Below, piece by piece: positions 34,918-45,196 of a DNA stretch of 64,000 nucleotides. This stretch comes from Paraglaciecola sp. L3A3 (GTDB lineage: Bacteria; Pseudomonadota; Gammaproteobacteria; Enterobacterales; Alteromonadaceae), in assembly GCF_009796765.1 (NCBI RefSeq), contig NZ_CP047023.1:3951501-4015500 (forward strand), read 5' to 3'. The number at the start of each line of letters is the position of its first letter. Position 1 is the first letter of the stretch. Made by a program: the position numbers and the translations under genes. The notes under the pieces were generated by a model, which was not told the origin of the DNA, made no database searches, and worked only from the letters and a program-made list of their open reading frames with translations.

Positions 34918-37836
34918 CTAATTTTTCTCGTCAATATACGAATCTATCGGAGCACATGAACATTGTAGGTTCCTATCCCCCCAGACATCATCAATCCTAT
35001 TCACCGATGGCCAAAACTTATTACGTGCCACTGCTACGACTGGGTAAGCAGCCAACTTACGGTCGTAACTGCGATTCCATTCACTGTCGCAAATATCTTC
35101 CAACGTATGTGGGGCATTGTGTAATGGGTTGTCGATGGCGTCCCATTCACCAGATGTGACTTTGGCTATTTCACCATGAATTGACACCATAGCTTCGATA
35201 AACCTGTCGAGTTCGGCTTTAGCTTCTGACTCTGTGGGTTCAATCATCAGTGTTCCGGCAACTGGAAAACTCATAGTCGGCGCGTGAAAACCGTAGTCGT
35301 TAAGGCGTTTAGCGATATCCATTTCAGAAATACCACTGGCTTCTTTAAGCGGGCGAAGGTCAATAATACATTCGTGAGCTACACGGTCGTTGCGGCCTCG
35401 ATATAAAACTGGATAGTGGTTACTGAGTTTATTGGCCACGTAGTTGGCGTTTAGTATGGCTACTTCTGTGGCTTTTTTAAGCCCTGCCCCACCCATCATT
35501 TTGATGTACATATAGCTGATTGGCAATATAGAGGCACTGCCCCATGGTGCAGCCGAAACCGCTCCATGCTGACGTACTTGGCTATCTCCTGCATTTTCTA
35601 CCCCTACCACTTGGTGATTAGGTAAAAATGGCGCTAGATGGGCTTTTACGCCTATTGGTCCCATACCAGGGCCACCACCACCGTGGGGAATACAAAAGGT
35701 TTTGTGTAAGTTTAAGTGCGATACATCTGAACCAATTGAACCCGGTGAAGTGACTCCTACTTGGGCATTCATGTTGGCGCCATCCATATACACCTGACCA
35801 CCAAACTCATGGACTATATCGCACATTTCTTTGATAGTTTCTTCGTATACACCATGGGTAGAAGGGTAAGTGATCATGGCACAAGATAGGTTATCCCCTG
35901 CTTCTTCGGCTTTCTTGCGTAAGTCGGCTAAATCCACGTTGCCGTGTTTGTCGCAGCTTACTACCACCACTTTTAGGCTGACCATTTGTGCCGATGCTGG
36001 GTTAGTACCGTGAGCAGAGCTTGGGATCAGACAGATATTTCTGTGCCCTTCTCCTTTGCTCTCATGATATTTTTGAATGGTGATCAAACCGGCATATTCG
36101 CCTTGGGCACCCGAGTTGGGTTGCATAGACAAAGCATCGTAACCGGTGATTTCAATTAGCCACTCGCTCAACTCGTCGATCATTTGTTTATAACCTTGAG
36201 CTTGCTCAAGTGGTGCAAAGGGGTGAAGTTGGCCAAATTCAGGCCAAGTAACGGGCAGCATTTCGGCTGTGGCGTTAAGCTTCATGGTGCAAGAACCAAG
36301 AGAAATCATTGAGTGATTCAGCGCTAAGTCTTTATCTTCCAGTGATTTAATGTAACGCAACATTTCGGTTTCACTGTGATAGCTGTTAAATACTTTATGG
36401 GTTAAAAACTCACTAGTACGTTGTAGTTGTGCAGGGATAGATTGGCTGCCGTTGTCGACAATATTTTGGTCGAAGGCGCTGATATCTAGCTCGACATTAG
36501 CCCCCACAAAGGCTTGGTAAAGTGCCTGTAGATCTTCACGACTGGTAGTCTCGTCTAAGCTGATGCCTAATACGCCATCTAGGTCGGTACGTAGGTTGAG
36601 GTTATTGCCTAATGCTGCTGCGACTATCCTATCTTTGTTAGCACTTACTTTCACGCTAAGTGTATCAAACCAAGTATTATTCACTAGTTCGAATCCTGCT
36701 TGTTTTAAACCAGCGGCTAATATATCGGTAAACCTGTGAATGCGTGAAGCGATAGTTTTAAGGCCGTCAGGGCCATGATAGACCGCATAAAACGAGGCCA
36801 TATTGGCTAACAATACTTGAGCGGTACAAATGTTTGAGTTGGCTTTTTCACGGCGAATATGTTGTTCGCGAGTTTGTAATGCCATACGTAATGCAGGTTT
36901 ACCACGGGTGTCTTTCGACACACCAATAATACGCCCAGGTAACGAACGTTTGTAGCTGTCACGAGTGGCAAAAAATGCGGCATGGGGGCCACCGTAGCCC
37001 ATAGGTACACCAAAACGTTGGGCACTGCCCAGTACTACATCGGCACCTAATTCGCCCGGTGATTTTAACAACACTAAACTGAGTAAGTCGGCAGCCACGG
37101 CTACCACTGCTTTATTGGCTTGTAAGCCTTGAATAATATCTTCAATATCATTCACAGCACCTGTGGTACCCGGGTATTGTAACAAGGCACCAAATAAGTC
37201 GTGCTGGCTGGCCTCTTCAGCTTTACCTACCACTAGCTCAAAACCGAACATTTCTGCTCGGTTTTGCACTACATCTAAGGTTTGAGGATGCACATCATCA
37301 GCAACAAAAAAGCTATTCGCTTTGCGATTTTTCGATACCCGTTTAGCTAAGCCCATAGCTTCAGCGGCGGCGGTGGCTTCGTCGAGTAAAGACGCCGACG
37401 CTAATTCCATACCTGTTAGGTCAATAGTCGCTTGTTGGAAATTCAGTAGGGCTTCTAAACGACCTTGGGCAATTTCCGGTTGGTAAGGTGTATAAGCGGT
37501 ATACCAACCTGGATTTTCTAGGACGTTACGCAAGATAACATTGGGCGTAAACGTGCCGTGGTAACCCATACCAATAAACGAGCGATTAATTTTGTTCTTG
37601 GCCGCTACATTTTTTAAATACACTAGCGCTTGAGTTTCAGTTTGGGCTTCGCCTACTTTAATAGGTTGTGCTAAGCGAATATTTTCTGGCACAGTTTGCT
37701 GCATTAAATCATCTAACGAGCTGGCACCAATAGTCGATAACATGTCTGCCATTTCGGCTTCACTAGGACCAATATGGCGACGGATAAAATCTTGCTTTTG
37801 TTCAAGCTCTGATAATGAAAAATGAGTTAATGACAT
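34918..37836 (-). CDS. gcvP: Glycine dehydrogenase (decarboxylating), P protein
   Basis: 972 residues, the usual full length of the fused P protein. The pyridoxal-phosphate lysine is K712 in [18 protein letters not shown]. It decarboxylates glycine and transfers the aminomethyl group to the lipoyl arm of GcvH in the glycine cleavage system. Distal gene of the gcvT-gcvH-gcvP operon, 108 bp after gcvH, with a hairpin in the gap. Downstream lies the repeat-rich island, so this gene marks the core-genome border. The C-terminal end is intact. Confidence 0.98.
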   Translation of the reverse strand: MSLTHFSLSELEQKQDFIRRHIGPSEAEMADMLSTIGASSLDDLMQQTVPENIRLAQPIKVGEAQTETQALVYLKNVAAKNKINRSFIGMGYHGTFTPNVILRNVLENPGWYTAYTPYQPEIAQGRLEALLNFQQATIDLTGMELASASLLDEATAAAEAMGLAKRVSKNRKANSFFVADDVHPQTLDVVQNRAEMFGFELVVGKAEEASQHDLFGALLQYPGTTGAVNDIEDIIQGLQANKAVVAVAADLLSLVLLKSPGELGADVVLGSAQRFGVPMGYGGPHAAFFATRDSYKRSLPGRIIGVSKDTRGKPALRMALQTREQHIRREKANSNICTAQVLLANMASFYAVYHGPDGLKTIASRIHRFTDILAAGLKQAGFELVNNTWFDTLSVKVSANKDRIVAAALGNNLNLRTDLDGVLGISLDETTSREDLQALYQAFVGANVELDISAFDQNIVDNGSQSIPAQLQRTSEFLTHKVFNSYHSETEMLRYIKSLEDKDLALNHSMISLGSCTMKLNATAEMLPVTWPEFGQLHPFAPLEQAQGYKQMIDELSEWLIEITGYDALSMQPNSGAQGEYAGLITIQKYHESKGEGHRNICLIPSSAHGTNPASAQMVSLKVVVVSCDKHGNVDLADLRKKAEEAGDNLSCAMITYPSTHGVYEETIKEMCDIVHEFGGQVYMDGANMNAQVGVTSPGSIGSDVSHLNLHKTFCIPHGGGGPGMGPIGVKAHLAPFLPNHQVVGVENAGDSQVRQHGAVSAAPWGSASILPISYMYIKMMGGAGLKKATEVAILNANYVANKLSNHYPVLYRGRNDRVAHECIIDLRPLKEASGISEMDIAKRLNDYGFHAPTMSFPVAGTLMIEPTESEAKAELDRFIEAMVSIHGEIAKVTSGEWDAIDNPLHNAPHTLEDICDSEWNRSYDRKLAAYPVVAVARNKFWPSVNRIDDVWGDRNLQCSCAPIDSYIDEKN

Positions 37837-37874
37837 AACTAAATATGATTTCCAAACTAAAAATGAGGGAAAAT

Positions 37875-37905
37875 AAAAGGCTCACCCACAAGGGCAAACC
37901 TTTTA
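37875..37905 (-). promoter_or_regulatory. Hairpin between gcvH and gcvP
   Basis: On the minus strand AAAAGG pairs with CCTTTT and inner GCCC with GGGT around a short loop. It could adjust gcvP expression relative to gcvTH; it lacks a T-run beyond the stem. Confidence 0.4.
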
Positions 37906-37944
37906 CTATTACAACGAACGAATAATTTAATGTTTGATAGACGA

Positions 37945-38334
37945 TTATTCGTCTGCGATGCTGGCTTCGTAACCTTCGGCGTCTAATAAAGCTTCTACTT
38001 CCGCGGGATCTTCAGCTTTTATTTTGAATAACCAACCATCACCGTATGGGTCTGAGTTAACCAATTCAGGGGCATCTTCTAATTCTTGGTTAATAGCTAA
38101 GACTTCACCTGTGATAGGTGCATAAACGTCCGATGCCGCTTTAACTGACTCAACTACGGCAACATCGTCACCTGTGGCCACTTCACTGCCCTCTTCAGGT
38201 AATTCAACAAATACCATGTCACCTAATAGTTCTTGGGCGTGTTCGCTGATGCCTACAGTAAAGATGCCATCACCATCAGGACGAACCCATTCATGAGTAG
38301 AGGCGTATCGTAAATCGGTTGGAATATTGCTCAT
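37945..38334 (-). CDS. gcvH: Glycine cleavage system H protein
   Basis: 129 residues, standard length. The lipoylated lysine is K65 in [14 protein letters not shown]. It shuttles the aminomethyl group between GcvP and GcvT. 54 bp after gcvT and 108 bp before gcvP on the same strand. Confidence 0.98.
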   Translation of the reverse strand: MSNIPTDLRYASTHEWVRPDGDGIFTVGISEHAQELLGDMVFVELPEEGSEVATGDDVAVVESVKAASDVYAPITGEVLAINQELEDAPELVNSDPYGDGWLFKIKAEDPAEVEALLDAEGYEASIADE

Positions 38335-38388
38335 TGTTGCTCCTAATAAATATCAACTAAATTGTTTAATACCAAATTGCTATGACGG

Positions 38389-39468
38389 TTATAAGACACT
38401 TTTGCCATTTCGGACAAAACTAGGTTTAACTAGCTTTACTGTAACCCACTTTTTACGTATTTCCACCTCTGCACTTTGATCTTCACAAGCTGGAATACGT
38501 GCCATGGCAATACTATGTCCTAAAGTCGGAGAAAAGGTACCTGAAGTTATCACCCCTTCACCACCAGCTACTTTCACTTTTTGTCCAGCACGTAATACCC
38601 CTTTGTCGGTCATCACTAAACCAACTAGTATGTCGGTGCCTTGAGATTTTTGTTGTTCAAGGGCTTTACGTCCAACAAAGTCACGGTCTTCTGGTTGCCA
38701 AGTTATAGTCCAAGCCATGTTAGCGGCTAGAGGCGAAATAGTCTCGTCCATGTCTAGGCCGTATAAGTTCATTCCGGCCTCGAGGCGCAATGTATCTCGT
38801 GCACCTAATCCACAAGGCTTAACACCCACATCTAATAATTTTTGCCAATAATCAGCAGCGTCTTCGCTAGGCACCATAATTTCGTAACCCGCTTCACCGG
38901 TATAACCTGTGGTGGCAATAAATAAGTCTTCGGCTTGTACCCCATAAAATGGCTTCATGCCGGCAACCGCTTCTTTTTGTGCAGCAGAAAATAACTCAGC
39001 CGTTTTACTTTTAGCATTTGGCCCTTGTACCGCAATCATGGCAAATTCTGGACGTTCGGTGATCAGCACATCAAAACCTTCAGCATGTTGCTGTAACCAA
39101 GCCATATCTTTTTCACGGGTGGCTGAATTCACCACCAAACGATAGTTAGTCAGGTCAAAATAATAAACGATAAGGTCGTCTACCACCCCACCCGCTTGAT
39201 TCAACATGCCACTGTATAGGGCTTTACCTTTGTCTTTTAATTTTGCTACGTCATTGGCCAATAAAAATCGTAAGTAGTTTTGTGCTTCGCTTCCGGTTAC
39301 ATCAACAATCGTCATGTGGGATACATCAAACATACCAGCATCTTTGCGTACAGCGTGATGTTCTTCTATTTGCGAGCCGTAATTAATGGGCATTTCCCAA
39401 CCATGAAAATCTACCATTTTGGCACCCGCTTCTAGGTGTTTAGCATGTAAAACTGTTTTATTTGGCAT
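38389..39468 (-). CDS. gcvT: Aminomethyltransferase, T protein of glycine cleavage
   Basis: 359 residues, with the family motifs DVSHMT near residue 48, GYTGEAGYE and [14 protein letters not shown]. It releases ammonia and passes the one-carbon unit to tetrahydrofolate. First gene of the gcvTHP operon. The 173-bp gap to the divergent LysR gene shows no glycine riboswitch-like double aptamer, so control may be by the LysR protein. Confidence 0.98.
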   Translation of the reverse strand: MPNKTVLHAKHLEAGAKMVDFHGWEMPINYGSQIEEHHAVRKDAGMFDVSHMTIVDVTGSEAQNYLRFLLANDVAKLKDKGKALYSGMLNQAGGVVDDLIVYYFDLTNYRLVVNSATREKDMAWLQQHAEGFDVLITERPEFAMIAVQGPNAKSKTAELFSAAQKEAVAGMKPFYGVQAEDLFIATTGYTGEAGYEIMVPSEDAADYWQKLLDVGVKPCGLGARDTLRLEAGMNLYGLDMDETISPLAANMAWTITWQPEDRDFVGRKALEQQKSQGTDILVGLVMTDKGVLRAGQKVKVAGGEGVITSGTFSPTLGHSIAMARIPACEDQSAEVEIRKKWVTVKLVKPSFVRNGKSVL

Positions 39469-39641
39469 CTAAATCGAGACTCTTAGCAAATGAATGGCAG
39501 CAGTATAAATAGCCAATAACTGAACAACAAATTGAAATATTTAATCTATACATTTACTTTTCTTATGAATATCACAATAATCATTTAAATATATTATTTA
39601 TTTTTTATCACAACCCTTTCTTTAAACTATCAGGATTCCCA

Positions 39642-40490
39642 TTGAAACAGCTCTCGTTAGATAACTTACGTACCTTTGTCACTGTGGTCGATTTAGGAGG
39701 TTATGCCAAAGCCGGCGATATATTAGGTCGCTCTCAACCTGCCATTAGTTTACAAATAAAACGGATTGAACAACAACTGGCCGCTCCTCTGTTTAGCAAA
39801 CAAGGTCAAAGGCATGTAGTGAATAACGACGGCCTTAAATTGTATAAAACAGCTAGGGAAATGTTGGCGCTAAATGACGGGATATTCGCCCAATTTCAGC
39901 CATCAGGCTTAAAAGGTCGGATTCGATTAGGCATACCCAGCGAATTTGCCACTACCCTTTTACCTAGCATAGTAGGTCAATTTGGTAAGTTATATCCTGA
40001 AGTATCACTAGAAGTGACTTCGGCTTTAAGTAAAAACCTGTTGTCGGCAGAAAATAACAATCAGTTTGATTTGGTTATGGCTTTGATTGATCCACAGGCC
40101 GAAGTCGAAGGGCAATTGTTGTTACATGATGATTTGGTCTGGGTGGGTGATAACTCAGTGCCTGCTAATCTAGAGCAAATCGCCTTGGTCTTGGCCCCAG
40201 AAGGCTGTATGTATCGAACCCGAGTGATTAATACTTTAAAACAACAAACACAGCAATGGAGGATCAGTTACACCAATGCCGATCTGACCGGTATTACAGC
40301 AGCTATCAAACAAGGTTTAGGTATAAGCGCATTAGCAAAAAGTAGTGTGCCCGAACAACTAGATATTATTAAACACAAACATTTACCGTCTTTAGGCACC
40401 ATCAAAATTTGTTTATTCACAGGTAACACACCTCATCCTCAAGCCTGTGCCAAACTAGCTGAATTTATTCGCTCTAAATTACAAGCATAA
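39642..40490 (+). CDS. LysR-family transcriptional regulator
   Basis: 282 residues. N-terminal helix-turn-helix (LDNLRTFVTVVDLGGYAKAGDILGRSQPAISLQIKRIE, in residues 5-45) and a periplasmic-binding-like effector domain. The start is TTG at 39642, supported by AGGA eight bases upstream; no ATG is available. It is divergent from gcvTHP and could regulate it, although the sequence is not clearly GcvA, and LysR proteins near gcv often control other targets. Confidence 0.88.
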   Translation: MKQLSLDNLRTFVTVVDLGGYAKAGDILGRSQPAISLQIKRIEQQLAAPLFSKQGQRHVVNNDGLKLYKTAREMLALNDGIFAQFQPSGLKGRIRLGIPSEFATTLLPSIVGQFGKLYPEVSLEVTSALSKNLLSAENNNQFDLVMALIDPQAEVEGQLLLHDDLVWVGDNSVPANLEQIALVLAPEGCMYRTRVINTLKQQTQQWRISYTNADLTGITAAIKQGLGISALAKSSVPEQLDIIKHKHLPSLGTIKICLFTGNTPHPQACAKLAEFIRSKLQA

Positions 40491-40504
40491 AAATCCTAGC
40501 CATA

Positions 40505-40538
40505 AAAAAACGCCAGTTGTAAACAACTGGCGTTTTTT
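40505..40538 (+). terminator. Strong terminator after the LysR gene
   Basis: 16-bp perfect arms (CGCCAGTTGT with ACAACTGGCG plus A/T ends) around AA, with T-runs on both strands. It also serves the small minus-strand gene that ends at 40558. Confidence 0.9.
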
Positions 40539-40557
40539 AAAGAATACAGAGGTGAAG

Positions 40558-40728
40558 CTACACACCTTGTCTTGCAATAACTACAGCAACACCTGTTACT
40601 AACAGTAACAGTGAACACATTCTTTTATGATACTTTCCATGATAGTAGGCTTTGCGTCGTTCCTTGAAAAACAGGCTTTCAGGAAAAGTTCCTGAACTAT
40701 ACCCGTTCTCATCTGAATTGTGTTTCAT
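40558..40728 (-). CDS. 56-residue small membrane protein
   Basis: Read by hand: starts MKHNSDENGYSSG, a basic middle (KERRKAYYHGKYHKR), then one hydrophobic segment (CSLLLLVTGVAVVIA) and a short RQGV end. A very strong Shine-Dalgarno GAGGGGG lies five bases before the ATG and a shared terminator lies 20 bp beyond the stop, so it is probably expressed. Topology would be N-in with a single C-terminal membrane anchor. No family recognised. Confidence 0.65.
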   Translation of the reverse strand: MKHNSDENGYSSGTFPESLFFKERRKAYYHGKYHKRMCSLLLLVTGVAVVIARQGV

Positions 40729-40906
40729 AACACCCCCTCAAAAAACAGACTTTGTGATCAATTATAAGTATTTTTAAATATCCTATGACCTTGGGATAGA
40801 ATAATATCCAAAAAGTTCAAATAAAAACATGTTTTTTTAACAAATAATTAACTATTTTCCATTTTAAGTCGTTTTTAGGGGTAATCTTGTTTTAATCGCT
40901 TATATT

Positions 40907-41995
40907 TTAATCGTCTGATTTTAAGCGAACATAGGTTTTATATTTTTTCTGCAATAACTTATCAATGTATCGGGTTAATTTAATTTTTTGACTCAAAGCA
41001 TTATCTAAAGCGTCTACTAGCTCAGTTAACATGGTTTTGTAATATTCCACATCTTTTATTTGCCCTTCAGCAACAGGTAAGTCCAAAATGCCTGTTACCT
41101 GTTTGGGTGGATCTAAAGAAGCTGAGCTTTGTGTTTCAGTTTGAGTGTGAGCAGGCGTTTCAGTTTGAGCGGCTGTTTCTGGGCGAAACATCTCTTCAGA
41201 TACTTCTTTAATCACATTGTCGATTGCTTCGCCATCTAAGGCAGTTAACTCTTCTAGGAATCCGTATAATAAGATCCTATCCATTAGGGTGTTGATCCTT
41301 CTAGGTACCCCATGGGTAAATTGGTAGATTTTATCAAACGCTTGCTGAGAAAATAATTCTTTACCATCCCATCCTGCGTGGGTCATGCGATATTCTATAT
41401 AAGCTTTACATTCAATTTCTGTCAGCGGAGCTAAGTGACAACTAGCAACAATTCTTTGTCTAAACTGTTCCATATTAGGCGCCCTAAGTATGGGTTGTAA
41501 CTCTTCTTGGCCCAATAAAAAGCTTTGTAATAAGGGTTTGCCACCAGCTTGGAAGTTAGACAACATACGTAACTCTTCAATTGTCTCTAAAGGGAGGTTT
41601 TGTGCTTCATCTACTATTAATAAGGCTCGCTTTCCTTGATTATGTAAACTCATTAAATAAGCTTCTAAATCATTTAAAATATCGGCTTTAGTGCTACCTT
41701 TTGCCGGTACATTAAACTTATTTGCAACCATTTTAACTAATTCGTCAGGTGTTAGTTTTGGCGACACTATTTGTGCGGCAACTATGTCTTGTTGCATTTG
41801 ATCTAGCAAACTATTGGCTATGGTGGTTTTACCTGTACCAATATCACCTGTAATGACAATAAAGCCCTCAGCTTGAGATAGACCATATTGTAAATATGAC
41901 ATGGCACGTTTATGCCATTTACTGCCATAGAAAAAGCTTGGGTCTGGAGTTAATTGGAAAGGCTTTGAATTAAGTCCGTAATAAGTTTCGTACAT
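40907..41995 (-). CDS. XrtA/PEP-CTERM-associated secretion ATPase (GspA/ExeA-like)
   Basis: 362 residues. Opens MYETYYGLNSKPFQLTPDPSFF, followed by HKRAMSYLQYGL and Walker A GDIGTGKT, Walker B LLIVDEAQNLP, LRMLSNFQ and GVPRRINTLMDR. This run of motifs matches the putative secretion ATPase of exosortase/PEP-CTERM exopolysaccharide loci, a subgroup of GspA/ExeA-type AAA ATPases. Residues 265-300 are a Thr/Gln-rich linker and the C-terminus is a helical tail. Here it stands alone, without exosortase or exopolysaccharide genes next to it. It hints that the genome has a PEP-CTERM system, relevant to the cohesin-like protein at 8903-9457. Confidence 0.8.
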   Translation of the reverse strand: MYETYYGLNSKPFQLTPDPSFFYGSKWHKRAMSYLQYGLSQAEGFIVITGDIGTGKTTIANSLLDQMQQDIVAAQIVSPKLTPDELVKMVANKFNVPAKGSTKADILNDLEAYLMSLHNQGKRALLIVDEAQNLPLETIEELRMLSNFQAGGKPLLQSFLLGQEELQPILRAPNMEQFRQRIVASCHLAPLTEIECKAYIEYRMTHAGWDGKELFSQQAFDKIYQFTHGVPRRINTLMDRILLYGFLEELTALDGEAIDNVIKEVSEEMFRPETAAQTETPAHTQTETQSSASLDPPKQVTGILDLPVAEGQIKDVEYYKTMLTELVDALDNALSQKIKLTRYIDKLLQKKYKTYVRLKSDD

Positions 41996-42124
41996 AGTAG
42001 TGAATCGCCCGATCCGAAGATAAAAATAACATTTATTGAATGTGTAAGCTTAAGCGATATGGGACTGGCATAGCAAACATTAATAGTTATGCTGCTACAA
42101 TCTTAGCTGTGTAAATCTATACGC

Positions 42125-42799
42125 CTAAACATTTTGATAGATAGCAAAGTAATGGCAAGCACAGCCTGCGCCTACAAAAAGGTGCCAGATAGCGTGAGTA
42201 AAGGGGACTTTTTTAGCCACATAAAATAGCACTCCCACTGTATAACAAACGCCTCCCGCTAGCAGTAACCAAAATCCCTGTAAGGTTAATGCGTTATATA
42301 GAGGATAAATAAAAGCGATCGCCAACCACCCCATTAATAAATAAGTGGCGAGGGACAACTTAGGAAACCTATTATGAAAAAAACATTTAAACCCCACACC
42401 TAAAGCAGCAATCAACCAGATTAATACCGTAGCCGCTATCGATAATGGATCCCCCATTGATAACAACAAAAGTGGAGTGTAGGTACCGGCAATTAAAATA
42501 TATATAGCGCTGTGATCTATTATTTTCAACTTGGCTTTGAGTCGAGGTTGGCTCACGCCGTGGTATGCAGCAGAAGATAAAAACATCGCCATCATAGATA
42601 CGCCAAATACGCTGCAAACCAGTTGAGGATACCAACCATCAACCCGCAATAATAAAAATACTAAACCAATAAATGCAGCAATAAAGCCTAAAGCATGACT
42701 CGTGGCGTTTAGCCACTCTTCTGTATTCGAATAAGGTTGTGCTATTGAAGACAATTTTCTACAACTTGGAACATAAAAAGTAGCTAGATGATACATCAT
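42125..42799 (-). CDS. Haemolysin III / PAQR-family membrane protein
   Basis: 224 residues from the ATG at 42799; a TTG eight codons upstream is the alternative and neither has a clear Shine-Dalgarno. Seven membrane segments. PAQR motifs: NATSHALGF near the first segment, SAAYHGV and DHSAIYILIAGTYTP, and THAIWHLFVGAG, which supply the Ser, Asp and three His residues of a membrane-embedded metal-dependent hydrolase. Biological role in bacteria is poorly defined; some members influence membrane lipids. Confidence 0.88.
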   Translation of the reverse strand: MMYHLATFYVPSCRKLSSIAQPYSNTEEWLNATSHALGFIAAFIGLVFLLLRVDGWYPQLVCSVFGVSMMAMFLSSAAYHGVSQPRLKAKLKIIDHSAIYILIAGTYTPLLLLSMGDPLSIAATVLIWLIAALGVGFKCFFHNRFPKLSLATYLLMGWLAIAFIYPLYNALTLQGFWLLLAGGVCYTVGVLFYVAKKVPFTHAIWHLFVGAGCACHYFAIYQNV

Positions 42800-42846
42800 T
42801 GAGGTGAATGGCGACCACCTCAAAAATGTGCACTTTGAGCATATAC

Positions 42847-42882
42847 AACAAACTAAAACAGATTAATCGGTTTTAGTTTGTT
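42847..42882 (-). terminator. Terminator hairpin overlapping the CNNM stop codon
   Basis: Perfect 13-bp arms AACAAACTAAAAC and GTTTTAGTTTGTT around ten bases. The right arm lies inside the last codons of the CNNM-domain gene. Confidence 0.55.
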
Positions 42883-43927
42883 TGTTTTCTTTAGTTTCTT
42901 TGCTCTCAACACTGCCAATACCTTTCAGTAAACGACCTAATATATCTGCGCCTGTTATCACTCTTGGTTGTTTCTCTGACCAAATCAAGATGACATCGGC
43001 GTGTAATACTTCATCTGATTGGGGGGCTAAATCATGAGCCAACTTAAGATTTTTCATTGCCTCGCCTAAAGAGCACTGATCATCTTCGATAATTAATGGT
43101 CGGTGGCAATATGCATAGGGGTCTTTATTACCATCTTCAGTGATAGTCGCACGAATAAAGCCGTCTGCGTCTAACATTAATAAAGGGGTATTTTGCTCGT
43201 CTGTGAGTAGAACCCACTTATGACCAGAACGATTCACTTCTTGCGTAAAAGCAGCATAATCATCGCTCCCCACTTCAGGCAATATAGGTAAATCGAGTTT
43301 ACTTGGTAGCTTTATTACACTATTCGGGTCAAGAGGTTCACCTTCTTGACTAACAGTAATTTTGTCTACTTGCAGAAAATTAAGAGCCCCAAGACCTTGC
43401 ACCTGCTCCATATCTGTTTCTTCTGATTCAATATGAGCATTGATAATGGCTGTTAGTTCTTTTTCACGAAAGTAAGTAATACCTTCTCGGCCTAACCAGC
43501 CGTCTAATATCAAGGCGGTTAATTTTGCCACTGGAAAGAGCAATATTTGATAAAACTTAATAATAGGCGTTAGCTTAGAAGCTACCGTCAGAGCATTACG
43601 AGAAAAATAAGCTTGAGGAAAGATCTCACCTAAAAAGGTGATCACTATGGTAGAAAACATAAACGAATACATACCCGCTAAAACTGAATCTGATAACAAG
43701 GTTAGCAAAACGTTTATCGATACATTTCCCCAAAGAATAGTCGACAACAAAAAGTTCGAATCTTCACGCATCGCCAGAATAGTCTTGGCACTTGTTCGAC
43801 CTTGTTTTGCTTCAACTTCAAGCTGTAAACGGCTGAGGCTAAAAAAAGCTAGGTTTAGCCCAGAAAAAATAGCAGATTGAGTCACACAAAAAGCAATACC
43901 AATCCATATAAAGATGTCATAAGTCAT
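42863..43927 (-). CDS. CNNM/DUF21-domain transporter-like protein
   Basis: 354 residues from ATG 43927; a GTG three codons upstream is possible. The N-terminal 150 residues form a CNNM transmembrane domain (DUF21) with three to four segments and the pattern SAIFSGLNLAFFSLSRLQLE. The following part (about 160-330) fits a degenerate CBS pair. Members export or sense magnesium or cobalt. It lacks the usual C-terminal CorC-HlyC domain. Located in the inner membrane. Confidence 0.82.
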   Translation of the reverse strand: MTYDIFIWIGIAFCVTQSAIFSGLNLAFFSLSRLQLEVEAKQGRTSAKTILAMREDSNFLLSTILWGNVSINVLLTLLSDSVLAGMYSFMFSTIVITFLGEIFPQAYFSRNALTVASKLTPIIKFYQILLFPVAKLTALILDGWLGREGITYFREKELTAIINAHIESEETDMEQVQGLGALNFLQVDKITVSQEGEPLDPNSVIKLPSKLDLPILPEVGSDDYAAFTQEVNRSGHKWVLLTDEQNTPLLMLDADGFIRATITEDGNKDPYAYCHRPLIIEDDQCSLGEAMKNLKLAHDLAPQSDEVLHADVILIWSEKQPRVITGADILGRLLKGIGSVESKETKENKQTKTD

Positions 43928-44212
43928 TGAAGCCACACATAATTTAAAAAGTTTAATGTCGCCAACAACAAGCTAATTTAAGCTGTATAGGCATTTTTTT
44001 TGTAACCACAACATTCATTATTGAATGAAAGACTATAGGGTTGCTAATCTTTGCTGAACGTATTTGCAGAGGCTAGCACAGATTAAGCCATTTATAGCTA
44101 CACAATTCATTGCTATTTATATCTCTATTTTAAGTTTTGTTTCAATCTTTAATGGTATATACCTAGTATCTGGCTAACAATAGCTTTGCTAAAACTACTA
44201 AGTGAGATAAAG

Positions 44213-45118
44213 ATGAAAATTGGTATTCTGTCACGTAATAAAAATTTATATTCCACCCGTCGACTAAAAGAGGTTGGTATCGCGAGAGGCCACGACGTTG
44301 ATATCATAGATACCTTGCATTGTTATATGGACATAACGAGCAGTAAACCTTTAGTACGATATAAAGGGAATGAATTACCTCAGTATGATGCCATTATTCC
44401 ACGTATAGGCGCGTCAATTTCATTCTACGGCACAGCCGTCGTAAGACAGTTTGAAATGACAGGTAGCTTTTGTGTGAATGAATCAGTAGCCATTAGTCGC
44501 TCACGGGATAAATTACGTTCGATGCAACTACTGTCACGTAAAGGAATTGGCTTACCTAGAACAGGCTTTGCTAACCGCCCCGATAATATTAAAGATCTAA
44601 TTAAAAATGTTGGTGGTGCTCCCTGTGTTATTAAATTACTTGAAGGAACACAAGGCATAGGCGTTGTACTAGCCGAAACATCAAAAACGGCAGAAGCCAT
44701 AGTTGAAGCCTTTATGGGTTTAGAAGCTAATATTTTGATCCAAGAATTTATCAAAGAAGCAGGTGGGGCTGATATCCGCTGTTTTGTGGTTGGCGATCGA
44801 GTAGTCGCAGCAATGAAAAGACAAGGGGCAGAAGGTGAGTTTAGATCTAACTTACATAGAGGTGGTTCAGCTGTATTAATTAAACTAACCAAAGAAGAAC
44901 GAGCGACGGCTGTCGCAGCAGCAAATGTTATGGGCCTGAACGTCTGTGGTGTTGATTTATTAAGGGCTGAACGTGGGCCTGTGGTAATGGAAGTGAACTC
45001 TTCTCCAGGTTTGGAAGGTATAGAAAGAGCCACCGAAAAAGACGTAGCAGGTTTGATTTATCAGTTTATTGAAAAAAATGCGAAGCCTAATCACACTCGC
45101 ACTCAAGGCAAAGGTTGA
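44213..45118 (+). CDS. rimK: Ribosomal S6 modification enzyme RimK
   Basis: 301 residues from ATG 44213, chosen because MKIGILSRN is the conserved RimK start; a longer frame adds only a nonconserved tail. ATP-grasp fold with [34 protein letters not shown] and [14 protein letters not shown], the latter holding magnesium ligands. RimK adds glutamate residues to the C-terminus of ribosomal protein S6. Length equals E. coli RimK. Convergent with the MscS-type gene, with a shared hairpin. Confidence 0.95.
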   Translation: MKIGILSRNKNLYSTRRLKEVGIARGHDVDIIDTLHCYMDITSSKPLVRYKGNELPQYDAIIPRIGASISFYGTAVVRQFEMTGSFCVNESVAISRSRDKLRSMQLLSRKGIGLPRTGFANRPDNIKDLIKNVGGAPCVIKLLEGTQGIGVVLAETSKTAEAIVEAFMGLEANILIQEFIKEAGGADIRCFVVGDRVVAAMKRQGAEGEFRSNLHRGGSAVLIKLTKEERATAVAAANVMGLNVCGVDLLRAERGPVVMEVNSSPGLEGIERATEKDVAGLIYQFIEKNAKPNHTRTQGKG

Positions 45119-45157
45119 TAACTCTGCCAGCCGGCATTTGCTGTAACGAATTGATTC

Positions 45158-45188
45158 AGGCCAAACTTACTTAATGCAAATTTGGCCT
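45158..45188. terminator. Hairpin between convergent rimK and mscS-type genes
   Basis: AGGCCAAA (45158-45165) pairs with TTTGGCCT (45181-45188), followed by TATT on the plus strand. A plausible two-way terminator. Confidence 0.55.
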
Positions 45189-45196
45189 TATTGATC

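Larger units (their letters stand above)
40491..40906. other. Gap between the LysR gene and the XrtA-type ATPase gene
   Basis: 416 bp explained by a strong terminator (40505-40538), a small membrane-protein gene (40558-40728) and about 178 AT-rich bases upstream of it. Confidence 0.6.

Noticed and set aside
39469..39641. Glycine riboswitch upstream of gcvT
   Set aside because: The 173-bp gap is AT-rich and lacks the conserved paired aptamer segments; I see no such structure.
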